A stretch of DNA of 64,000 bases. Origin: Antrodiella citrinella. Lineage: Eukaryota > Basidiomycota > Agaricomycetes > Polyporales > Steccherinaceae. The stretch covers positions 1-64,000 of the forward strand of contig SGPM01000119.1 of NCBI GenBank assembly GCA_004802725.1, read 5' to 3'. Both the position numbers and the translations under genes were made by a program. Below are positions 1-11,718 of the stretch, piece after piece (position 1 is the stretch's first letter; each line of letters opens with the position of its first letter). A model generated the notes under the pieces. The model had not been told where the DNA came from and ran no database searches. It saw only the letters and a program-made list of their open reading frames with translations.

Positions 1-870
1 GAGGGAGCGGGGTGGGGGTGGGGCTGGACGTCGCTCGTACACACGGCAGACCTGTCGAGACCGGACGTGGGGCGCGTAAGGGAGGCTTTGAAGCATTTTG
101 TGCGGGATTGGAGCGAGGAGGGGCGGGGTGAGCGGGAGAGGATCTTTGAGCCGATCTTGGCTGTATTGCGTGAAGATGCGGGGAAGGAAGGGAAGAAGGT
201 GCTGGTGCCGGGATGTGGGCTGGGGAGGATGGCTTGGGAGGTGTCCGAGCTCGGTGCGTAGTGTGTTTAGCTGGCCACTGCTAGTGCTGATGAGATGCTT
301 GCAGGGTACGAGACGACAGCGATCGAGTTCTCGGCGTTCATGACGCTCGCCCTCCGCTTCCTCTTGTCCCCGAACACGACCGACACACAGAACCAACACA
401 CCGTCCATCCGTACGCCTACTGGTTCTCCCACTCCCGCACCACAGCCAACACCCTCCGCGGGATCACGTTCCCCGACGTCGTCCCCCGCCCGCGGCCGAA
501 CCTGCGCGTCGTGGAGGGGGATTTCCTGCAGTGGGTCGGGCCTGGAGGGCAGTGCGAGGAATATGATTACGTGGTGACGCTGTTCTTCATCGACACGTCG
601 CTCAACATCATAGCCACGCTCGAGCACATCTTGAGGGTCCTGAAGCCGGGCGGGACGTGGATCAACCTGGGTCCTCTGCTGTGGACGGGCGGGCACTCGG
701 CGGGGATGGAGCTGAGCTTGGAGGAGGTGGTGCGACTTGCGGAGATGGTGGGATTCCTGGTTGGGGAGGAGGAGAGGCGGACGGTGGAGTGCGAGTACAC
801 GGCGGACAGGATGGCGATGATGAGGTGGTTGTACCAGGCTGAGTTTTGGGTCGCCACAAAGCCACAGTAG
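1..870 (+). CDS. N2227/carnosine N-methyltransferase-like SAM methyltransferase, 5' end outside window
   Basis: The frame is open from base 1, so the gene begins upstream. It continues to an intron at 254-304 (GTGCGT...TTGCAG) and ends with TAG at 868-870. The first exon carries a SAM-binding motif, VLVPGCGLGRMAWEV. Across the splice the sequence reads ELGYETTAIEFSAFM, the family's GxxxxxxEFS motif. Then come a YWFSHSR block and LKPGGTWINLGPLLW before the C-terminus. This order is typical of the N2227 family, whose characterised members N-methylate carnosine at a histidine nitrogen. Fungi need not contain carnosine, so the true substrate is open. The family assignment is firm and the substrate is inferred. 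Confidence 0.85.
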
Positions 871-1059
871 CAGCACCCGATATGGTAATGCGCGACGAGT
901 CTCCCTCTAAAGATCATCCTACTCGAGAGAGACGTCTAAAGCCGCTGTGATCCAACAGTCAGACAATTGTACATTGTTCCATGGTCAAACCACATTCCCT
1001 TTGAGCTCTCTTCTTCCCTTCCTCGTCACACACGACGCGTCAGTTCTCTTCTCCCTCCC

Positions 1060-2183
1060 ATGTCCTCCTCCTTTAGCTACCTGCAACACCCGAGGGAAGC
1101 CTTCGACTTACTGTCACCGCTGCACCTCGGGCCAGACCCGCTGCCCAACTTTGCACCTGTGAACGTCGGCGCGCCCCTCCCGCGGCGCGCGCTCAAACCT
1201 GTGCCGTTGCCTGACGTGGACGCGGTCGCTATGCCTGGGGATCATCTGTTTGAGAGCGTCGAGTCATTACCGTTACCGCAAGACCCAGAACCAGAACAGG
1301 GTGGAAGTGAACTTGAGAGGCGACGAAAAGAAGTGGATGAGGACGAAGACGAGAGGAACGCGTTCGCTCAACACCACCGATACGAACACGAGAGCACCCA
1401 CACCGCGTCGAAAGTCGCGCTCGCCAAAGCGCCGTTCTACTCGGAGCTGGACGTGCAGGCGGACGCGTACGGGCGGCGGAACAGGTCGCGGTTGGACACG
1501 AGGCCGCAGAGGCTCACGTACGTCGATGACAGTCTCAACTACAACCACCTCAACCTGCCCACCAACCACTCATCATCGAGCGCGAGTGCGAGTTACTTGA
1601 GTTCAGCAGGTTCGAGCAGAAGGCCACAAGGCCGCCTCTCGAACACAGGCCCCGGTCTCAAACGCCTCCCAACATGGAAAGCCACCTCCGGGTCTGGCAG
1701 CGCAGGAGGGAGTGAGGGGAGCACGAAGACGCAGACGCAGAACGAGGTGTACGAGAGCGTGTCGTGTATGCCCGGGTGCGAGGGGTACAGTTTCGAGGTG
1801 CGCCGAGGCCTGCGGCTTCTCCTTTGACTGGCTTCTTATAAGTTACACTTCCTGATTCACGAGGTTGTTTTTGTTTTTGTACGCGTAGGAGCTGCGCGTG
1901 GTGTGCTACGCCCAGTCTTACCAGAGCACGGGCGCACCGCCGCGCCCGCCGCGCCCGGAGGAGGGGTACCTCTTCCCGCCGGAGTTCGAGCCGTTTGTGT
2001 GCTTGACGTCGGCTTCGAGCGGGGTGGGGAGGGACGTGGTCATGTCTGATCAGGTGCGTTTGAACATGAGTTATCATTGCGTGCTTGAACTTCGAGGCGG
2101 TTTGCTGAAGGATCCGAATTTGGTTGAAGCAGAATTTGGTGTCTGCGTTTACGTTCAACATGCCTGCGTCTACCCAACATTGA
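1060..2183 (+). CDS. Uncharacterised 317-residue protein, three exons
   Basis: Exons are 1060-1797, 1889-2053 and 2133-2183. All junctions are phase 0 with GT/AG borders, and they join into one frame of 317 codons ending in TGA. The last exon is only 51 bases and encodes the end of the protein, finishing ...FNMPASTQH. I recognise no domain. The N-terminal two thirds are hydrophilic with acidic, arginine-rich and serine-rich stretches (ELERRRKEVDEDEDER near residue 90; SSSSASASY near residue 175). The C-terminal third is more ordered, with proline-rich PPRPPRPEEGYLFPPEFEPF. No signal peptide or membrane segment is visible. It lies 190 bases downstream of the methyltransferase and converges on the phosphoesterase gene. 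Confidence 0.6.
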
Positions 2184-2503
2184 GGTCAAGTCTGCTGTCC
2201 TTGCTTTGCTGCTACTTATGCTATCGGGTTACATATGAGGATGGGGAGTTGAGAGTTGAGCCGAGAATCACCGCTGTTGTCTATAAGGAGCCTCTTCGTC
2301 TGTTCGTTCGTTTATTAGTACATACATACCCTTTCCTTCACTGTGCATCGTTCCGTTTGTCCCCACACGCCATCCCATCTTCGCATATCCCATCCATAAT
2401 TCACTACGCTACACACATGTATCCCCTTCCCTACACACACACACACAATACACAATGCACACCCAAAACCAACCCCTCAACCCCCGCTCAACTCATCGAT
2501 TCC
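2184..2503. other. Convergent 3' intergenic region with short CA repeat
   Basis: This gap separates the stop codons of two convergent genes and probably holds both 3' UTRs. It contains a short (AC)n microsatellite at about 2432-2447. No further gene is supported, although a reading frame happens to stay open through it. Confidence 0.5.
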
Positions 2504-5344
2504 TCAATTCCACGCCTTCTCAGCGAACAGCCCCAACACCGCACTCGCCAGCACGTCCGTGTAGCTCTGCACGTCGGCCTCGGTGAAGGTCTGGTTCGTC
2601 TGCACTGCGTTGAGGATCCCGAGGAGCTGGTCCTCGATGAAGTCGACGAAGACGAGGTCGATGGGGGTGTCGTCGGTGACGTTTGGCGCGTTGGAGGCTA
2701 TGAAGTCTGGCGTGGAGAAGAATGGCTGTAAAACGTAAAATAGGAGGGGTTAACGGGTGAGGAAGCGAAGGATGGAGGGGGGGGCTTACGAGGGGCGCGT
2801 GGAGGATATCGTCTCCGATCCCAGGGCAAGCCTAAACCAACGCATCAGACCGCGAACGAGGAGAACGCCGACCAAGGAAGAAACAAACTCACATCCTGCG
2901 TGACATACCCCAACGTCAGATTCTGCGCCGCCCGCCTCTCGACGCCCCACCGCCCATTCATCTCCCTCAACCACTCCCGATACACCTTATCCACATACCC
3001 GCGCCCGTACGCCTCCTTCTCCCGCCTCTCCAGCTCCTCCTGCACCGCCCGCTTCTCGTCCGCCCCCGGCGTTGTTCAGCGCGGGGAGGACCTGCTTGGC
3101 GACCCCCGCGGGGGATGTCGGGGATGAAGAGGAACGTGTCGGCGAACGGCGAGGCGGTGAGCTGGTCGTTCTTGGTGAAGGGCCCGTGGTAGACGTCGAA
3201 CCGCTGCGACCCGGAGTTGGTGATCATGATGTTGGGGAGGGAGGCGCGGGTGTTGTTGATCGTGAGTGCTACGGGCATCGCCTGGACGGATCACGACACA
3301 CACGAGGTGCGTCAGGTCAGTTGGGTGGGGAAACGTGGGAGTGTGAGGGGGGACGGACCTCTGCGGCATACAGAGTCAGCAAGGACGTGTTGGAGGGGAA
3401 GGGCGAGCGGGAGATCGTGAAGTCGTTCGGGGCGGTGCCGAAGGTCATGTTCAGGTCGAAGGTGACTGCGAGCTGGTTCAGACCCTTCGTGATGCTCTCA
3501 CCCAGTGCCGTGTCGAAGTTGAAGCTCTTCGTCTGCGCATGGAACTAGAACGCGTGATGTCGGTCAGCCGATGCATTCACACCATTCCCTGAAGAGAAGG
3601 TTTGACGAACCTCGTAGGTGACACGGTTAGGATCGAGGTACCGCCTCGAGAACGTCAGATTCTTCTTGCTCCCCTTCTGGTCGAGCTTCGCGCTCAGGAA
3701 ACCGACGGTCTCCATGTACCGACCGCTCTCCAGGGACATCGAGCGGCCGTCCAATTGAACTATTCGTTAGAACAATAACATCAGCCAGGATATCTGCGAA
3801 TATGAACGGAAAGGACTGACCGCAGTCACGGATGTGCGTGTGGCCGCCGAGGATGAGGATGGGTGTTGTGGGGTGGACGGCGCGGACGGCGTTGAACACG
3901 AGGGGCCCTGCTCAACAATATTATTGAGCGAAGTCGACATGAGTATATGATATGCTATGGAACTTACAGTCATCCCTCTGCACCGGCATATGTCTGTCCA
4001 TTCAAAACTGCGTTTAGCAACCTGCGTCTGCTCAAGAATAGACACTGAACGTACCCGACAAGCAAGAAGAAATCAGGCTCTTCCTCAATAGCCTCTGCGA
4101 ACTGCGTCCCCCCCGCATGAGTTTCTGCAAACATGTCAAGAATAGATCTAGAAACGTACCCATTGCTCCTTCACCATGTCCGACACCTTCTGGACAGTCG
4201 TCCCCTCATCGTTGTCAGTGAAGTCATACAGGACACCGACCGATGTGACTTTCCGTCCTTTCCTGGTCTTGAACTTCGCGAAGCGGCCTGCACGTGTCCC
4301 GTCAATTCTACGTCTATATTTACGCCGTATTGACATTGAAAAGGGAAGACTCACTGCCAACGGGGACGCTCTGGTTCACGCCGTGCTTGTCGGGGACGGT
4401 GATGTTGACGTTGGAGGAGAGGTAGCGGCCGTTCAGGTGGGGCGCGAAGTTTTTGTACCTGTCAATGTCATGAGTGAAGGGATGAGGATTCCGAAAATAC
4501 CGGAGGTAGACAGGAATAGAAACGTACATGTCCAGAGTGTTGTTGTAGATGTACAGTTCATGGCTATCACCCAAAAACGTCAGTCCAACGTGCTCCTAGG
4601 AGCTTTGAGGGTGAGTTATTCTTACTTTCCAATAGCCATGATGTCGTATGGCAGCTTAGCCAAGAACTTGTTTGACTGCGAGCGCAATTCACGTCAGACA
4701 AGTCCATGTGATACACCTGTTCATTATGATTTGTGCTTGACGCATACATACCTCATGCGCGTCCACGCCCCCAGGAGGGAAGCCATCTGACAAGCCGGTA
4801 CCTAAAGAAAAAGTGACCGTGTTAAGACATCTGTCAACGCGCATGTGGGGCATCAAATCACGCACCGTCGTGAAGATCACCGGAGTCGACGAGGAGGAGG
4901 TCGACGTCTTTTTCCTGCAGTATATATGAGCGGAATGTACGCCAGCGCGTAAAGGTAGTCGTGTCAAGCACGCACGAGAGCAATCTGCTTCATGTGCGAC
5001 ACGAACGACGCGAAGTCTCCGAGGTCACCGCTGATACGCAAAAACACAAACACGCGTGAGTATACCTCGTACCGTACGCAGCCAGTCGGAGGAACGTGCA
5101 CTTACCTATAGTTGGGTTCGGGAAACGACGTTTTCTGGTGTCCGAGCAACCACCCATGACTGTCAGTAGTATGGATGATATTAATGTCGCTCCAGTCGAG
5201 AGGCCTAGTGGGCGGGGCCAGCTGCACAGACGGGATCGCGCGTTTCTCATGTGCGTGGTCATGAGCGTGCGCGTGGTCGTCGCAGCCCAACACCGACGAG
5301 CCGAGGAAGGGCAGGAGCGAGGCGAGCGTGAGGAGCTTCATCAT
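2504..5344 (-). CDS. Secreted calcineurin-like phosphoesterase, 5'-nucleotidase-like
   Basis: The chosen start is the ATG at 5344 (MMK...), because it begins a good signal peptide (MMKLLTLASLLPFLGSSVLG) followed by a His/Asp-rich stretch (HAHAHDHAH). Many short introns follow. Metallophosphatase motifs appear in order: NIIHTTDSHGWLLGH (D-x-H, about 5140-5160), LLLVDSGDLHDG (GD, about 4870-4910), GNHELY split by an intron (about 4560-4630), and GGHTHIRDCG (GHTH, about 3825-3850). The C-terminal exon ends ...LGLFAEKAWN at TGA 2504-2506. The architecture matches fungal secreted or vacuolar metallophosphatases related to 5'-nucleotidases and yeast YHR202W. The expected role is hydrolysis of phosphomonoesters outside the cytosol; the exact substrate is unknown. 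The His-rich segment just after the signal peptide is unusual and could bind metal. Confidence 0.85.
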
Positions 5345-6103
5345 CGTCGCTGAAGATGAAGATGCAGAGAGAGGCAAGCAACACGGGGGGGCTCAAGCTT
5401 CCCTGCGTCGCGTACCCAAGCCGCTTTATGTACTTTCGATTTCTCGAACTTCTCCGATATCAGTCGTAGAGAAGATGTCATGTACGCGAATTTTGATGGC
5501 CATATCTTGGACCTGTTGATGTGAGGCATATGGGCGATGGCATGTCCTACACTCGGAAGTATGATCAGCAACGGTTTCGGCAAGCACAGTATCCTCTGTA
5601 CACCACCAACTGATTTGCGTTGTTCGACGTGGATTTACGAACGTGTTCTGCTTGAGCGCCGCTTTGTTTCCCTGCACTTTCGAGACGCGTGACCTCCCGG
5701 ACAACCCCCGGCGGCATTCTACCTGTCCAAAGCAACCAGGAATAGAGCAAAAGCATGTGCTCCTCAACCTTACGACGCCCCAGACCTACGAATGCTTCAG
5801 TTGTGTCGAAAGTTTGAGCGGAAATGTAAGTAATATTCGGAGACTTCCTGCGACATCGGAGAGGGTCTCCCCTGGCATGGTCGTTGCTGACATATCGAGT
5901 TGGCTAGACGAAGCGGCGGCTCGAGGGGGAACACAACGCACCCCTTGTCGTATGCTACAGGCGACGCATGCGCCGGAGCAGTGGTGATCCAGACCCTAGA
6001 ATGTGTGGGCAGCAAACGTTGCAACGGGTTCAAGTGAGGGCAATGGGAAAGATACCAATGCGATGATGACACAGGAGCACCCTACAATACACAATCATCC
6101 GCT
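5345..6103. other. Intergenic: phosphoesterase promoter and coatomer 3' region
   Basis: Both flanking genes are on the minus strand, so this 0.76-kb gap should hold the phosphoesterase promoter and the coatomer zeta 3' UTR. Frames of about 90-114 codons occur on both strands but show no family signature, signal peptide or consistent splice structure. I see no supported gene. Confidence 0.4.
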
Positions 6104-6776
6104 CTACAACTGTCCTATCCGCTGCTGCATCTTCTCCTTCACTGTCTGGTACGCGTTCAAGAGGGTCTGCTCGTTGATGACGATCTCGGTGGTATCCGCC
6201 TTTGGTCGGCTGACTCGCGAGGCAATGGCTGCAGCGTCCGTCTCGACGATGACACTGAGGGTAGACATTAGTGCGAGCTGTGTAGGGTAGGCGGATGCTG
6301 CACTCACCCGTCGTCGATCGTCTCGTCTAAGCACAGCAAGACCAGGTCCAGGTTCTCTAACACCGATCTCTTCTCCAGTTGATTCCGTAGCAGCAAGCTG
6401 ACTGCGTCAATGAACGACGATAGTGCTGAGAGCAGCATCAACTCATTTTCCGAAGTGCTTCCAATGATATAACAGATGAGGTCTAGCGAGTGCTTGTATA
6501 CTGCGAGGTATCCGTCATAGAGCGTGATGTCTCCTGCACAAACACGTCGTCAGGTTCAACNACAAGCTTGGTGTTTACGCTGAAAAGGAACTTACCTCCA
6601 GCCTTCTTAGTCTTTTGGAACAATCCCTTCTCGAATGACCGCTGCTCCTTGAATGTAGTGAGCTTTTTCGAGCCCGCGTTCGGATCTCCGGGAGGATGGT
6701 AGTATTTGGCGAGAACACGGTGCCCGTCGGTATCGACGATGATGAATGCTGATATGGTGTACAATGAGAGATTCAT
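6104..6776 (-). CDS. RET3: Coatomer subunit zeta (COPI)
   Basis: Three exons (6776-6596, 6533-6308, 6254-6104) splice in phase to 185 residues, the usual size for the zeta subunit. The start reads [20 protein letters not shown], and the family typically begins with LSLYTV.A.LILD..G.R. Further family blocks are [26 protein letters not shown] and [15 protein letters not shown]. The protein is a small longin-fold subunit of the COPI coat that works with the gamma subunit in Golgi-to-ER retrograde vesicle formation. It is divergent from the NIF3-like gene, with 250 bases between start codons. A single N at 6561 lies in intron 1, so the coding sequence is fully read. Confidence 0.93.
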
Positions 6777-7026
6777 GACGANGAGGAGAATGAAGTAAAG
6801 CACAGGAGATGAGGTTGTGGTNGCGCACTGCAGGCGACGTGTTAGAACAGAGTGTTCGGGGGGCGGTCGTCCGAATGCGGTGCGTACGTCCCATTGACAC
6901 CCNTGTGTACATCGTCTCATTGTCTNAGTATCTCTCCTCTATCTTCCTTACCTTCTCCTCGATTTGAACAAAAAAGAATTCACCGTCGAGCTCCTGTATA
7001 CAAGGTCGACCCCTGGCGCTTTATTC
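6777..7026. promoter_or_regulatory. Divergent promoter region, coatomer zeta / NIF3-like gene
   Basis: These 250 bases separate two head-to-head start codons and must contain both promoters and 5' leaders. Several Ns prevent motif reading. No TATA box is evident. Confidence 0.4.
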
Positions 7027-7428
7027 ATGGCTCGTTTCAAACTCGTATTCTTTTCGCCGGTCAAGTCGACTCCCACGATCCTAAACCATCTCTTCACGAA
7101 ATACCCTCAGAATGTCGGAAAGATTGGAGAATACGAGCAATGCGCGTTCATGGCACCGGGAACTGGCCAGTTCAGACCCACTGCTAACGCCAATCCTGCT
7201 ATCGGAACTAAGGAAAANCTTGAGTTCGTGGAGGAGCACCGTGTGGAAGTCCTAGTACAGGACGAAGGAGACAATAGTCAAATTCAGTCTGCCATCGCGG
7301 AGNTGAAGAAGGTATGTAATACAGGCTGCTGCTGCGCATAGAAACGGTCATTGATTCAGCATGTCTACCTGCAGGTTCATCCCTACGAAGAAGTTGCTTA
7401 TGATGTGTATCGCCTCGAGGATTTCTAA
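7027..7428 (+). CDS. NIF3/YqfO-type PII-like domain protein, 112 residues
   Basis: Two exons (7027-7311 and 7375-7428) join in phase 0 to 112 residues. The start ATG gives MARFKLVFFSPVKST. The sequence shows the hallmark blocks of the inserted PII/CutA-like domain of NIF3/YqfO proteins: MAPGTGQFRPTANANPAIG in the middle, then an EEHRVEVLVQ strand and the C-terminal HPYEEVAYDVYRLEDF, which matches the family's HPYEEPAYDV-type motif. It is the stand-alone form, without the metal-binding NIF3 halves. Such proteins form trimers or hexamers, but their biochemical role is poorly defined. Two Ns fall inside exon 1, so two residues are uncertain. Confidence 0.8.
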
Positions 7429-7516
7429 ACTCTATCTACCATTCCTCACATAGGCAGAAGGTCGCCGGCGATGACGAAGCTACTCTGTCCGTGTTTCACA
7501 ACGATGCGCATGNTGA

Positions 7517-8574
7517 TATGAACTGGTCTACATCGCGTNCATTTTCACCANACCCTCCAACAAANTCAACTTCTGCTCTCAANTCAACTATGATCCGAAC
7601 CTCACATCCGTTCTTCTGCCCTTATCGCAATATCCATCCNGACCACTTACTTCTGCACGTCATAGGATGATCAGTTTCAAGCTTTTCTCCACCGGACNTG
7701 TATTGCCATCGGCTATCTTTCGGTTCGCTTGTTCCTTCTTCGTCAAGGGAGTTAGGCCGCTGCCGCAGCTANACACGCCCACAACGCCTGCAGTCCTTTC
7801 ATTTCTGGCTACGGACTCTTGCTCGGTACCTTGGTTCGACACGANATTCTGCCTGTACAAATTTTATCTGGCANTGTCGTTCACAGCTTCCCGTTACCAT
7901 CCGGTCATGACAATTCCGAACGACACNGCCAGTGCTCGCGCATCGAGCAAGGCCAGCCTCCAATATGTCCAGCATCGGTGCTGTCGTTCGTTCGCGCATC
8001 AGGGTCACAAGCGGGTCCGGGAAGAAACATGTAGTGAGATATGCCGAGGGCTTCCGCTGATTTCAGAGCGTCACTGTCAGTTGATTCGGACGATTGCGAA
8101 GACACGATCGATTCGAGCGCGGAAGAGTANCCCGGCCGTGGAGAATGCGGATCTGGCTTCGTCGTCTATGNACGGAGGCGCACNTGNCGGAGCGGTGGCA
8201 AAGTCTNAAGAAATGCGGGAAGAGGGATCGGCCAGCAGGCCATCGGTCNCCGGCTTGGAACATGACTAGGATACTAAGGATCTCCGTGACCATCTGAATA
8301 ACGAGGATATTGGNTGTAAGTCGTACACTAAGGTCATATGCTCATATGTGGTTTGTACTCACCTGTGATTCTTCTTGCTTCAGCTCAACCTGTGCAGTCG
8401 GTGATCAGTATGTCTCGGAACACACCGAGCATCATCACTCCCGTTCCGCTTCCCATGCCACCACCTCCTCTGGTGGATGCTAGTGATCGCACAGCGTCTG
8501 GTTCAGACTTGTCCTCGTGTGCTACCTCAAGGAAGAGCATATCCGCCGACGTGAGGAGGAGCTTCTTGAAATAG
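7517..8574 (+). CDS. Unresolved or broken reading frame, unknown product
   Basis: One plus-strand frame stays open from 7517 to a TAG at 8267-8269. Immediately after that TAG the same frame continues (DTKDLRDHLNNEDIG) to a GTAAGT donor at 8316. It then splices in phase to 8384 (acceptor TTGCTTCAG) and runs to TAG 8572-8574, ending ...SADVRRSFLK. The phase agreement on both sides of the internal stop suggests a real gene carrying either an unrecognised intron that uses CTAG as acceptor, a true nonsense mutation, or sequence errors. Another frame over 8536-8600 reads like a coiled coil (EEHIRRREEELLEIDVARIA), so the 3' structure may differ. More than ten Ns fall here. No domain is recognised and no ATG start is assigned. 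Confidence 0.3.
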
Positions 8575-9314
8575 ATGTAGCAAGGATAGCAGGTGTTCTA
8601 TCACTAGGTCAGGAAGGAAGGACGTATGACATTCATCATTCAAACTCATTCATCTAACAGACCAGACAGACCAGGTGAGTGACCCTTGAGCGAAAATTGG
8701 TACCAGTGGCTCACGTCACATTTGCAATATCTAATAGGTTGTTCTTCTGCTCATTTTGAAATACTTTTACGCTTGCGACAGCGAGGGACGACGGAAGACA
8801 ACAACCTGCTTTCTCCTTGGATATTTGTTGTTTTATTGCGAGTTTCTTAGACCACTCGCAGTATCCTACGGCGCTTACATCGGCAGAAGACGCCGGTAAC
8901 AGGTTGCGCCACCGAGGGACAATAGACAAGGATCTCTTAGGATCTCTTGTACTCATCGTCGAACATCTCTGACCGGTCCGTCTACTTCGGGATCATATTC
9001 CCGTCGAAGAAGAACGAGATTTCCATCTATGCTCACGATCTCGCGTTGGCAACCACGTTTTGATACTCCGTCGCTGATGCCCTACGGATCCGGATGGGTT
9101 GGTAGCTCTACGCCCGCTCAATCATTGTCTTGAGCGTACCGGCGTTCATCCAGCTAGGATACGACCGGCCCATGCCTAGATTTATAGAGCAGAGTGCGCT
9201 CAAACCTCTCGCCCGACGACCGCCTGCTCATCTCTTCCTCCTTCCAATATCGTAGACCGAGGTTGAAGTGGTACTGGTTATCATTGCCTGGTTACCTATA
9301 ATACCCTGAACGAC
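8575..9314. other. Intergenic, no supported gene
   Basis: I see no conserved protein or RNA gene here. An 81-codon minus-strand frame (8711-8956) exists but has no family signature. The right part should contain the promoter of the proline-rich gene that starts at 9315. Confidence 0.4.
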
Positions 9315-11718
9315 ATGACGACCCTTCATGAGACGAATGCTCTGGATTTCCGCCTCCCGCTTTCCAAACCCGACTCCAGTGACATCTCATCGCTATCGCC
9401 TCGTAGCTCACACCCGACCTCCGAGCGACCGGGACATCCATTTTACCCCCTCGAGCCAACCCGGGTCTGGTCGCAAGGCTTTCCCTACTATAGCAATTTT
9501 ACGCCCGACAGCCTTGCATCGCCTCGCCCTCACGCGACGTCTACTAGGAAAAGCTATGCGTACGTCATTCTCTATAGAACACACAGGATCGTCCTCGATT
9601 CTCTTATACTCGCCCTCCGTGAGCAAGGCCCTTTCATGTATTATGTAGCTTGCTTTGCTACCACTTCTCACCTTGTATATCTGTCTGCCCTCCATGTGTG
9701 TTGACGCCGACGCTTACCTGCCCGACCCCTCCTCATATAGGCCTCCCACTCCGTCAGGTACATCGCGCGCCTCCCCGCACCCTCAGGCCGCCGAGCAAGA
9801 CGCGCATGGATGCGATCACTTGGGCCCTAATACCGTGAATTATACCCTCACCATGTCCCCAAGAGCACGACGCGACGACTTGCAGCCATATAACCCAATT
9901 CCTGTGCATGCCCCCTTACCCGTGCGTGGAGTGGCTTTCGAGCCATCGCAATCGCAAGGGGCATTGATGGTCCACGTTGCACCTGTGGCGAGCGCGACGG
10001 TCCAAACATTGGAACGCAAAGCGGGGCGGACCTCAAATCCGAAGACAAACAGCCTTTCTCCTCCACAAAGCCCGCCACAATCCAGGTATTCCGCCAGGCT
10101 TCGGGACATTGCCCCTCCACCCCTATCACTATCACCACCACCTCCTTCCCATCCTTCACCCGTTAACGAGAACGCTTCTCAATCGAGACCCACTCCCGCG
10201 AACATAGTAGACGTTCTCAATCTCGGCAGAAGCGCCGAAACCATGAACGCAGAAGATGCAGGAGTGGCGCCCAACATTCCTCCCTTGTCTGCTCTTAGCG
10301 CCACTCGGGCACTGTTTGTAGCGCCTGGTCAGCTTACGACTTCGCCTGAGCAGATCACGCCCACGTCTCTCGAACATGAGCGTTCCCTTTCTGCCAACTA
10401 TAGTCCCTACTACATCCCTCCGAGCCCTCGTCCGCCACTGCGCGAGCTGCCCTTGGATACACCGCAGCGTTTGGAGGAACCTTCGGCACACGATGTCAAC
10501 ATGATGGACGAGGATTATGGTGTGTCGTACGCGTACGAGCTGCCCCAGCCGATCGCAGGACCCAGTGGGCAACGTCAAGATGATTCCCCGCCTAGCTATC
10601 TAAACCGGGTGCCTCGTCCACCCATACGCGAGCTACCGCCACTAACGCCACTACACCAGGTCCCTCGTCCGCCAATACGCGAGTTACCTCCCCTCACACC
10701 CCTGGAATGGGAACGGCGTGGAAGGAGGAGAGAAGAGGAGCCAGTCGACATGGTTGACTATGGCTTGGCTTACGAGTACGACGATCCTCAACCTGTCGCA
10801 GGACCCAGTCGATATCGGCAACCTACACCAGCGAGCGGACTTATAAGTTCTATGAGTATACTCAGGGCCCCAGGCAAGCGACCACTAACGTATAGGACAC
10901 CTACCTATGTAGGCATCGAGTCGCCACATCACCCCGAACAAGTACCTTCAACTCGCATGGGCCCGCTTCTACTTGTAGAAATGATCGACTACCCACTTGA
11001 GGAATGTGTGTATTACATCTCCATTGTGAGTATCTCGCTTTGCTTGTGGGGTTGCGAGCTGCAATGCTCATCCACTGGCGTACTAGGCTTTGGGACACTC
11101 CATACGTCACTCGGCCGAGGTCGACAAGCTCTGTCATGGCCTGAAGACGGCACTATTCCGTATACAGGAATGTCTGCGCTTCGCCCCTGCAGAACCTGAC
11201 GTGGAGGGGAACATGTTGGCAAAACAGTGGCTCTCGAAGTATAACGACGTTCTTATGTCCTTGAACCAGTCAGTCCACTGCTCACGTTTTGTTGTAACCT
11301 CGATTGCTCACCGTGCCTCTAGACATATCGTTTATCTCACCTCTTACGGGGAACAAGTCGCAAGACGTGTTCCTCGACTGAACAAGGTGGATGGACACAT
11401 GTCCAAGCTGTGGTTGTTGTTGGCGAAGTTTGACGACCTACTTTCAAGACTTGAGGTATGCCACAGCTTCCTTCGTAAACAGCATTGCTCTGACGTTTTA
11501 CCGTTTTACTTTCTTAGCATTACCACGAGCGTTTTCCTGTGCTTGAGCTCAAGATGCGATATACTGCTATGCATCAAGCTGCTGCAGAGGAGCTGACTGC
11601 CGAACGGCAGCGTCGCCGAGAGTGGAAGACGCAGTGGGAGTACGAGAGGCGGCAGCGCAAGGAGCTCAGAGATGAGATCCGGAGGATGAGAGGCTCGCGA
11701 TCGACGCGAGGGCTCTGA
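9315..11718 (+). CDS. Proline-rich protein with internal repeats and C-terminal coiled coil
   Basis: Five exons (9315-9559, 9741-11025, 11087-11268, 11323-11455, 11518-11718) splice to 681 residues with matching phases. The first 480 residues are disordered and rich in Pro/Ser/Thr. They contain repeats: RPPLRELPLDTP once, then PRPPIRELPPLTPL twice, about 15 residues apart. A longer acidic/tyrosine unit also occurs twice (YGVSYAYELPQPIAGPS and YGLAYEYDDPQPVAGPS). The C-terminal 200 residues look structured and helical, ending in an Arg/Glu-rich coiled coil (ELTAERQRRREWKTQWEYE). I recognise no domain. The third intron is 54 bases and in frame, so its retention would not break the protein. The proline repeats could bind SH3 or WW domains; that is inference. 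Confidence 0.65.

Noticed and set aside
2240..2731. Extension of the 317-residue orphan through an open frame to 2731
   Set aside because: A GCAG acceptor at 2131-2132 gives a short terminal exon with a natural ending, while the long frame runs antisense into the phosphoesterase coding exon.
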